Below are positions 1 through 5,072 of a stretch of DNA of 5,500 bases, piece by piece. Each line of letters opens with the position of its first letter. Position 1 is the stretch's first letter. The position numbers and the translations under genes were made by a program. Where the stretch lies: the NCBI GenBank assembly GCA_042408925.1, contig JBHOQO010000046.1, positions 1 to 5,500 on the forward strand. The letters run 5' to 3'. The notes beneath the pieces are model-generated. The model made no database searches. It was not told the DNA's origin and saw nothing but the letters and a program-made list of their open reading frames with translations. The stretch is from BPIH01 sp042408925. Its GTDB lineage: Bacteria > Chloroflexota > Limnocylindria > Limnocylindrales > CSP1-4.

Positions 1-125
1 CGTCCTGGCTGGACATCTGCGGGTCGGCCAGCCCCGACCGGTCAGCCGTGACGTCCTGGCTGGACATCTGCGGGTTCGGGGCCTCGGGTCGGTCGACCGT
101 GACGGCGTGACTTGACAAGTGCGGG
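1..125 (+). repeat. Left array: three direct copies of a 51-bp-spaced repeat
   Basis: Three copies of a repeat begin GTGACG and continue through GGACATCTGCGGG. Copy 1 occupies 1-23 and its first four bases would lie outside the window. Copy 2 is 48-74 and copy 3 is 99-125. Copies 1 and 2 are identical over at least 23 bp; copy 3 is degenerate, reading GACTTGACAAGTGCGGG in its second half. Start-to-start spacing is exactly 51 bp. The sequence between cores is only weakly alike. The same core occurs inverted in the right array. Multiple regularly spaced sites of this size are typical of transposase-binding termini such as those of IS21-family elements. That family assignment is inferred from recollection of motif style, and no transposase gene is visible. 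Confidence 0.75.
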
Positions 126-133
126 CCTCGCCA

Positions 134-280
134 GGCCGAGCGTCGCGAGATGTCCAGCTACGCCGTCACCGCGCGCTCCAGACAGGCTGCCATGCGCGAG
201 ATGTCCAGCTACGCCGTCACCGGCAGCCGTCGCGGGGCCGAGCGTCGCGAGATGTCCAGCTACGCCGTCACCGGCAGCCG
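134..280 (-). repeat. Right array: three inverted copies of the 51-bp-spaced repeat
   Basis: Three copies of a core reading GCGAGATGTCCAGC followed by TACGCCGTCAC on the plus strand lie at 145-169, 196-220 and 247-271, each exactly 51 bp after the previous one. On the minus strand the core starts GTGACGGCGT and runs into AGCTGGACATCT, matching the left-array core. Copies 1 and 3 are identical over 36 bp (134-169 and 236-271). Copies 2 and 3 share a rightward extension, CGGCAGCCG, to 229 and 280. The array faces the left array around a centre near position 134. It may be the second end of a miniature or deleted transposon, or the end of a neighbouring insertion. The period is a multiple of three, so spurious open frames with 17-residue repeats run through it; I do not regard them as genes. 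Confidence 0.8.
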
Positions 281-411
281 GCCGCCGCGGACGAACGGTA
301 GGTCCCCACCGCGGGCCGCACCCCCGTCCGCTGTCCCACGGCGCTCCTGTAGTCGTCCGCGCCCCCATCCACATGGCCTTGGGAGGCGTACGTCGGTCGA
401 GCAGCGATCCG
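281..411. other. Intergenic stretch with nothing recognised
   Basis: Between the repeat array and the promoter I see no gene with a convincing start, no RNA gene and no repeat copy. Open frames crossing it on both strands lack ribosome binding sites and any recognisable family; they are expected by chance at this GC content. Confidence 0.5.
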
Positions 412-441
412 TTGACCCGGGACCTCGCCGGCGAGTACACT
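412..441 (+). promoter_or_regulatory. Sigma70-type promoter of the MgtE-N/Nramp operon
   Basis: A -35 hexamer TTGACC (412-417) and a -10 hexamer TACACT (436-441) are separated by 18 bp, close to the housekeeping consensus and conspicuous in such GC-rich DNA. Transcription would start near 448. No comparable promoter was seen between here and the start codon at 729, so this is the best candidate for driving the two-gene operon. Confidence 0.65.
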
Positions 442-447
442 CCTCTC

Positions 448-728
448 GGCCACAGCCCGTGGTCCGACCCCGGAGAACCGAGCGAACGCCCGTCGCCCCG
501 CGAGGCGGGCCGGGCTGCGCCCGCCGGACCGGCCACGGACCGTGCAGCCGTCGGAACCAGCAACGGAGGAAGCCTCCTTCAGTGGAGACCGGACCGAGTA
601 CCGCCGGCCAACGCCGGCCGAAGCCCAATCCGGTCCGTCCTGCCCTCCGGCGGTCCGCGGCGCCGATCGGCGTCTCGATCTGACCGTCGGCCACCGGCGG
701 ACGGGACGGACCGTCTGCGAGGTGGCCC
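448..728 (+). promoter_or_regulatory. Long structured 5' leader of the operon
   Basis: If transcription starts near 448, the first gene has a leader of about 280 nt. Possible hairpins include CGGGC/GCCCG with a 3-nt loop (511-523), GGAGG/CCTCC with loop AAG (565-577), and a longer CGGACCG/CGGTCCG stem (about 591-637) enclosing a GCCGG-type inner hairpin. GGTCCG at 461-466 could pair with either of two CGGACC copies (525-530 or 536-541), which would allow alternative folds. I could not match it to the M-box, yybP-ykoY, ydaO or cobalamin riboswitch signatures. It ends in the ribosome binding site GAGGT (719-723). A metal-sensing leader is plausible for a metal transport operon, but this is inference, and GC-rich DNA yields hairpins readily. 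Confidence 0.35.
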
Positions 729-2033
729 ATGCTCTACCTCTCCCAGGCCATCGGGCGCCCCGTCCGCGACCGCGATGGCGAACCGATCGGGACCGTCGAC
801 GACCTCATCGTGGCCGTCGGGCCGCCCTACCCGCCCGTCACCGGCCTCGTCGTGAAGACCGGCCGGCGGAAGATCTTCGTGCCCTGGACCTCGGTCGCGA
901 CCTTCGACGCGTCCGGCGCCCGCCTCGCCACCCGGACCATCGACATCGGCAAGTTCCGCCAGCGGCCGAACGAGATCCTCCTCCGGGCCGACCTCATGGA
1001 CAAGCAGATCGTCGACATCGACGGCCGGAAGGTCGTCCGCGTCAACGACCTCCGGCTCGACGAGATCGAGGGCCGGCTCCATCTCGTCGCCGTCGATGTC
1101 GGGACGGCCGGCCTCCTGCGGCGGCTCGGGATCGAGGGGGCGTATCGGATCATCGCCCGCAACCTCGGCCTCCCCGTCCCCGAACGCTACATCGACTGGC
1201 AGGACGTCGACCCGGTCGAGAGCTCCGTCGCCTCGATCAAGCTCCGCGTCCCCCACGCCGGCCTCCGCCAGCTCCACCCGGCCGACCTCGCCTCGATCAT
1301 CGACCAGCTCGCTCCGAAGGACCGGGCCGGGATCATGGCCGCCCTCGACGACGAGGCGGCCGCCGAGGCCCTCGAGGAGATGGCGCCCGAGACCCAGGTC
1401 GAGATCCTCGAGGACCTCGCCCCCGAGCGGGCCGCCGACATCCTCGAGGAGATGAGCCCCGACGACGCCGCCGACCTCGTCGCCGACCTGTCGGACCAGG
1501 CCCGGGCCGAGATCCTCGCCCTCATGGAGCGCGACGAGGCCGACGAGGTCCGGGAGCTCCTCGGCTACCCGGAGGACACCGCCGGCGGGATCATGACGAC
1601 CGAGTTCGTCGCCGTCCCCGACCACCTGACCGCGGCTCAGACCATCGACCGGCTCCGGGAGCTCGAGCCCGACGCCGAGACGATCTACTACGTCTACGTC
1701 ACCGACGACGAGGGGCACCTCGTTGGCGTCCTCTCCCTCCGCGACCTCATCGTCGCCAAGCCGGACACCCCGATTCGCGAGGTCATGATCCGCGATCCGG
1801 TCGCGGTCCGGGTCCTCGACCACGAGGACGACGTGGCGGCCGTCGTCGCCCGCTACAACCTCCTTGCCGTGCCGGTCGTCGACGACGAGGGGCGGCTCGT
1901 CGGAATCGTGACCGTCGACGACGCCATCGACACGATCCTGCCGACGGCCTGGAAGAAGCGACTCCCGAAGCTCTTCGCCCGGGCCGAGGCCGGACGCCGG
2001 ACGCCGGTCGGGGCCGGCGAGCGGACGCGGTAG
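729..2033 (+). CDS. PRC-barrel / MgtE N-domain / CBS-pair protein (soluble metal sensor)
   Basis: This 434-residue protein is predicted to be cytosolic. Residues 1-75 resemble a PRC-barrel domain (opening LSQAIGRPVRDRDGEPIGTV), with a second PRC-like segment at about 85-150. Residues 180-283 form the helical MgtE N domain, a run of acidic helices with repeats such as LAPERAADILEEMSPDDAADLV. A CBS pair follows (about 287-345 and 350-405; VDDEGRLVGIVTVDDAID is typical). In true MgtE channels this sensor is followed by a plug helix and five TM helices; here the protein ends about 30 residues after the CBS pair (LPTAWKKRLPKLF), so no channel is present. In MgtE the N and CBS domains bind Mg2+ and gate the pore, so a role regulating the transporter encoded 10 nt downstream is likely but inferred. 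The ATG at 729 follows GAGGT with 5-nt spacing and opens directly into the PRC fold. Confidence 0.9.
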   Translation: MLYLSQAIGRPVRDRDGEPIGTVDDLIVAVGPPYPPVTGLVVKTGRRKIFVPWTSVATFDASGARLATRTIDIGKFRQRPNEILLRADLMDKQIVDIDGRKVVRVNDLRLDEIEGRLHLVAVDVGTAGLLRRLGIEGAYRIIARNLGLPVPERYIDWQDVDPVESSVASIKLRVPHAGLRQLHPADLASIIDQLAPKDRAGIMAALDDEAAAEALEEMAPETQVEILEDLAPERAADILEEMSPDDAADLVADLSDQARAEILALMERDEADEVRELLGYPEDTAGGIMTTEFVAVPDHLTAAQTIDRLRELEPDAETIYYVYVTDDEGHLVGVLSLRDLIVAKPDTPIREVMIRDPVAVRVLDHEDDVAAVVARYNLLAVPVVDDEGRLVGIVTVDDAIDTILPTAWKKRLPKLFARAEAGRRTPVGAGERTR

Positions 2034-2043
2034 GCGGGCCGGG

Positions 2044-3459
2044 ATGGGGATGCGGGAGCTGCCGCGGAGCGTCGTCCGGCAGGCCGAAGCCGGCGCGCGG
2101 CGGGCCGTCCGGCGCGTCCGCCGCCGCTCCGAGCCGCCTCGGATCAGCCCCCTGGCCCGCCTCGTCGACCGCCTCGAGCACGGCGAGCTCCTCCGCCTCC
2201 GGGGCCGCTTCCGGGGCCGCCGCGGCCTCCTCGCCTTCCTCGCCGTCATGGGCCCGGGGCTCATCGCCGGGGTCGCCGGCAACGACGCGGGAGGGATCAC
2301 GACGTACTCGGTCCTCGGCGCCGAGACGGGGCTCTCGCTCCTCTGGCTCTTTCCGATCACGATCGTCATCCTCGCCGTCGTCCAGGAGATGGCGGCCCGC
2401 CTCGGCGTCGTCACCGGCCAGGGGCTGTCCGACCTCATCCGCGACCGCTTCGGCGTCCGCTGGACGGCCTTCGCGATGCTCGTCCTCCTCGTCGCCAACG
2501 GGGCGAACACCGTCGCCGAGTTCTCCGGGGCCGCGGCGGCCCTCGAGATCTTCGGGATCAGTCGCTACCTCACCGTCCCGGTCGTCGCCGTCGCCCTCTG
2601 GGTCCTCGTCGTCTTCTCGCCGAGCTACCGGGCCGTCGAGCGGGTCTTTCTGACGACCGCCCTCGTCTTCCTCGCCTACATCGCTTCGGCCTTCCTCGCC
2701 GGTCCGGACTGGGGGGCGGTCGGACGGGCCTTCGTGACCCCGACGATCTCCTTCGACCCCCACATCCTCCTCCTCATGGTCGCGATGGTCGGGACGACGA
2801 TCACGCCGTACATGCAGTTCTATCTCCAGAGTGCGGTCGCCGAGAAGGGGATCGGGGAGGAGGAGCTGCGCCTCGAGCGGGCCGACGCCGTCGGCGGGGC
2901 GATCTGGACGAACGTCATCGCCGTCTTCATCGTCGTTGCCGTGGCGACGACGATCCACGCCGCGGGACTGCGGATCGAGACTGCCGAGGACGCGGCGCTC
3001 GCCCTCGCCCCGGTTGCCGGCGATCTGGCGAGCGTCCTCTTCGGGATCGGGCTCTTCGGGGCGAGCGTTCTGGCGGCGTCGATCATGCCGATTTCGACGG
3101 CCTTCGTCGTCTGCGAGGCCTTCGGCTGGGAGTCGGGGGTCGGCAAGCGGTTCCGGGACGCGCCGATCTTCTTCGGGATCTACACGTTCCTGCTCGTCGT
3201 CGGGGCGCTCGTCGTCCTCATCCCGGGCCTCGATCTCATCCCGCTCATCGTCGCCTCGCAAAACCTCCAGGGCCTGCTCCTGCCGATCGTCCTCATCTTC
3301 ATGCTCGTCCTCGTGAACGACGAGCGGCTCCTCGGCCGCTACCGGAACGGGCGGCGGCTCAACGTCTTAGCCGGGGCAGCGATCGGGATCGTGATCCTCC
3401 TCGACCTCGTCCTCCTCGGGGTCTCGGCCCTGGGGGTCGTCGGGATCCGGATCGAGTAG
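2044..3459 (+). CDS. Nramp-related divalent metal (probably Mg2+/Mn2+) transporter
   Basis: This 471-residue inner-membrane protein has about 11 hydrophobic helices (roughly 63-86, 91-117, 137-160, 175-193, 200-220, 240-263, 284-305, 327-352, 373-395, 398-424, 439-465) after a basic N-terminal tail of about 60 residues. The Nramp/SLC11 fold is evident from MGPGLIAGVAGNDAGGITTY in TM1 and VGTTITPYMQFYLQSAV in TM6. The classical TM1 DPGN motif reads DAGG (D81-G84). In TM6, the metal-ligand Ala and Met and the conserved His become T251, T254 and Y256. This matches the divergent Nramp-related clade, some members of which (NRMTs) were shown to carry Mg2+ and Mn2+ without proton coupling; substrate here is inferred. 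The gene starts 10 nt after the sensor gene. The ribosome binding site is weak (GGGCCGGG), and ATG at 2050 is an alternative start. Transition-metal uptake remains possible. Confidence 0.9.
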   Translation: MGMRELPRSVVRQAEAGARRAVRRVRRRSEPPRISPLARLVDRLEHGELLRLRGRFRGRRGLLAFLAVMGPGLIAGVAGNDAGGITTYSVLGAETGLSLLWLFPITIVILAVVQEMAARLGVVTGQGLSDLIRDRFGVRWTAFAMLVLLVANGANTVAEFSGAAAALEIFGISRYLTVPVVAVALWVLVVFSPSYRAVERVFLTTALVFLAYIASAFLAGPDWGAVGRAFVTPTISFDPHILLLMVAMVGTTITPYMQFYLQSAVAEKGIGEEELRLERADAVGGAIWTNVIAVFIVVAVATTIHAAGLRIETAEDAALALAPVAGDLASVLFGIGLFGASVLAASIMPISTAFVVCEAFGWESGVGKRFRDAPIFFGIYTFLLVVGALVVLIPGLDLIPLIVASQNLQGLLLPIVLIFMLVLVNDERLLGRYRNGRRLNVLAGAAIGIVILLDLVLLGVSALGVVGIRIE

Positions 3460-3502
3460 AGGGCGGCCCGGGCGAGGCCCGCCCTGGGGCGACCGCCCCT
3501 AC
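3460..3502. terminator. Convergent junction hairpins / GTAGGGGCG-type palindromic repeat
   Basis: The 39 bp between the two convergent stop codons contain AGGGCGG (3460-3466) pairing with CCGCCCT (3479-3485), then GGGGC (3486-3490) pairing with GCCCC (3495-3499). There is no T-run, so intrinsic termination is uncertain. On the minus strand the block begins GTAGGGGCGGTCGCCCC, and its TAG is the stop codon of the rhodanese gene. From memory this resembles a dispersed GTAGGGGCG...CGCCC palindrome found between genes in many high-GC bacteria, which I cannot confirm here. Confidence 0.45.
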
Positions 3503-4905
3503 ACCTCCGCCTCGCCGCGCTCGAGCGGCAGCCCCATGGCCCGCCAGGCCGGGATCCCGTTCGCCACCCAGCTGACCTGCTCGAAGCCTGCCCGCCGAAG
3601 GAGCGAGGCCCCGATGCTCGACCGGTACCCGGAGGCGCAGACGACCGCGATCGGGCGCTCCCGAGGCAGCCCGTCGAGCCGCTCGGGGAGGTCGCCGCCC
3701 GAGATGTGGAGCGAGCCCGGGATGTGGCCGGCCGCAAACTCCGTCGGCGTCCGGACATCGATCACGAGCGGCGCCTCCGGCCCCCCGGCCGCGAGCCGCC
3801 CGGCCAGCTCGGCGATTGACCAGCGACCGTGGGAGTCCGTCGGCCGGCCGGCCTCGAGCCAGGCGTCGACCCCGCCTCGGAGGTGGCCCAGGACCGACTC
3901 GTAGCCGATCCGGAGCGCCTGGCGGACGCAGTCGTCCCAGTCGGCGGGCGAGGCGAGGACGAGGACGATCGGCCGCTCGGGCTCGACGACCCAGCCAAGC
4001 CAGGTCCCGAAGGACGGCCCGGCCGGGATCGAGATCGAGCCCGGCAGGTGGGCGAGGGCGTGGTCGACCGGATCGCGGGCGTCGACGACGACCGCCCCGG
4101 CCTCGATCGCCGCCGCGACTTCGCCGACCGAGAGCGGCCGCGGCTCCGGCACCCGGCCCCCGAGGAGACGCGGCCCGGCCTGGTTCGTCGGTCGCATCCG
4201 GGCGAAGTAGCGCGGGAACGGCGGCTGACGGCCGAGAAGGCGCCGGACGAAGGTCTCGACGTCGGCCGGCTGAACCATCCGGTTGTGGCGCCGCTCGTAC
4301 CCGATCGTCGAGAACGGCGTCGAGGCGATCCCCGTCGAGCAGAGCGAGCCGGCGCCGTGGGTCGGGAAGACCGCGACGTGGTCCTCGTGGGGGAGGATGA
4401 CCTCGTGGAGCGAGCGGTACATCGCCCGGGCGAAGGGGACGGCGTTCTCGGCGCCGAGGAGGTCGGTCCGCCCGACGGCCCCGACGAGGAGCGAGCCGCC
4501 GGAAAACAGGAGGGCCGGCTCCGCGGCCCGGGTCGTGTCGGCGACGGCGTAGGCGACGTGCTCGGGGGTGTGGCCGGGCGTTTCGAGGGCCCGGAACTCG
4601 AGCGCCCCGACCCGGAACGTCTCGCCGTGGCGGACCGGTCGGTGCTCGTAGGCGAGCTCCGCCCCGGCGCCGATGACGTGGGTCGCCCCGGTCAGGGCCG
4701 CCAGCTCCCGCCCGCCCGACACGTAGTCGTTGTGGAGGTGGGTCTCCACGACGTGGCTGATCCGCAGGTCCCGGGCCCGGGCCGCGGCCAGGTAGACGTC
4801 GACGTCTCGCCGGGGGTCGACGACGGCCGCGAGCCCGGCCTCCTCGTCGGCGACGAGGGCCGACAGGTGTCCGAGCCCTTCGATGACGAACTGTCGGATC
4901 TCCAT
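3499..4905 (-). CDS. MBL-fold metallohydrolase with two rhodanese domains
   Basis: The protein has 468 residues. An N-terminal metallo-beta-lactamase domain (1-240) carries ETHLHNDYVSG (H56, H58, D60), TPGHTPEH (H112), GRTDLLG (D148) and FPTHGAGSLCS (H183). Rhodanese domain 1 (about 258-355) lacks the catalytic Cys; domain 2 (about 362-460) has the active loop CASGYRS with C423. The layout resembles persulfide dioxygenase-rhodanese fusions such as CstB, suggesting oxidation or transfer of persulfide sulfur in the cytosol. However, the Asp that binds iron in ETHE1-type enzymes aligns with G137 (FSGGSLLVG), so the reaction is uncertain. The start at 4905 is chosen because AGGAGG lies 6 nt upstream and the domain begins at once; the further upstream GTG at 4974 lies beside the likely -10 box. 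It converges on the Nramp gene with 39 bp between stop codons. Confidence 0.88.
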   Translation of the reverse strand: MEIRQFVIEGLGHLSALVADEEAGLAAVVDPRRDVDVYLAAARARDLRISHVVETHLHNDYVSGGRELAALTGATHVIGAGAELAYEHRPVRHGETFRVGALEFRALETPGHTPEHVAYAVADTTRAAEPALLFSGGSLLVGAVGRTDLLGAENAVPFARAMYRSLHEVILPHEDHVAVFPTHGAGSLCSTGIASTPFSTIGYERRHNRMVQPADVETFVRRLLGRQPPFPRYFARMRPTNQAGPRLLGGRVPEPRPLSVGEVAAAIEAGAVVVDARDPVDHALAHLPGSISIPAGPSFGTWLGWVVEPERPIVLVLASPADWDDCVRQALRIGYESVLGHLRGGVDAWLEAGRPTDSHGRWSIAELAGRLAAGGPEAPLVIDVRTPTEFAAGHIPGSLHISGGDLPERLDGLPRERPIAVVCASGYRSSIGASLLRRAGFEQVSWVANGIPAWRAMGLPLERGEAEV

Positions 4906-4964
4906 CGGCGCCCTCCTGGGACGGCGTCCTCCCGACGTCGACGCCGCCGCGAATCCGACGCGGT

Positions 4965-4970
4965 AGCGTA
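4965..4970 (-). promoter_or_regulatory. Candidate -10 box of the MBL-rhodanese gene
   Basis: On the minus strand TACGCT fits the TANNNT pattern and would give a leader of about 50 nt before the ATG at 4905. The -35 position (about 4988-4994) reads GGGGTC-like sequence and is not close to TTGACA, so the call rests on the -10 box alone. Confidence 0.4.
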
Positions 4971-5019
4971 GCACCCCTGCGGCATCCGACCCCCGGCGAG
5001 GAGGCTAAACGGCCGTCCG

Positions 5020-5051
5020 CGATCGGCCGATCGGATCCGCCTCCGGAGGCG
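5020..5051. promoter_or_regulatory. Two perfect 14-bp palindromes in the divergent intergenic region
   Basis: CGATCGGCCGATCG (5020-5033) and CGCCTCCGGAGGCG (5038-5051) are both perfect palindromes with centres 18 bp apart. The second covers the expected -35 region of the ATPase gene and ends 9 bp before its -10 box. Placement suits an operator for a dimeric regulator of the metal ATPase, possibly also of the divergent rhodanese gene. No regulator gene is in the window, so this is inference. Confidence 0.4.
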
Positions 5052-5060
5052 CGAACTCGG

Positions 5061-5066
5061 TACCCT
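5061..5066 (+). promoter_or_regulatory. Candidate -10 box giving a leaderless ATPase transcript
   Basis: TACCCT fits TANNNT and ends 6 nt before the GTG at 5073, the spacing expected when transcription starts at or next to the start codon. No Shine-Dalgarno sequence lies at a normal distance: the only GGAGG (5045-5049) is 23 nt upstream and inside a palindrome. No recognisable -35 box is present. Confidence 0.5.
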
Positions 5067-5072
5067 GGACGC

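Noticed and set aside
112..117. TTGACA, a perfect -35 hexamer inside the third left-array repeat
   Set aside because: The bases 17-18 bp downstream (GCCGAG region) bear no resemblance to a -10 box, and the hexamer is explained by drift in the repeat.
134..280. CRISPR-like array (repeats of about 26 bp with spacers of about 25 bp)
   Set aside because: Only three copies per orientation, an inverted partner array, spacers too short, and homology that extends unevenly into the spacers (36 bp between copies 1 and 3).
150..683. Open frames encoding 17-residue repeats (MSSYAVTGSR-type) across the repeat arrays
   Set aside because: The 51-bp period is a multiple of three, so any frame stays open. 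No ribosome binding site or protein family is seen, and the repeats occur in both orientations.
448..728. Known Mg2+/Mn2+ riboswitch (M-box or yybP-ykoY) in the operon leader
   Set aside because: The conserved blocks I know for these classes, such as the GGTGAGGCTCC-like M-box segment, were not found.
579..2510. 643-residue antisense open frame opposite the MgtE-N gene
   Set aside because: It mirrors the codon bias of the real gene, has no recognisable domain, and its Asp/Val/Gly-rich composition is typical of antisense shadows.
542..2653. 703-residue open frame on the plus strand overlapping both transport genes
   Set aside because: Composed of Arg/Pro/Ser-rich low-complexity sequence, as expected for an off-frame reading of GC-rich genes; it overlaps clearly recognisable protein families.
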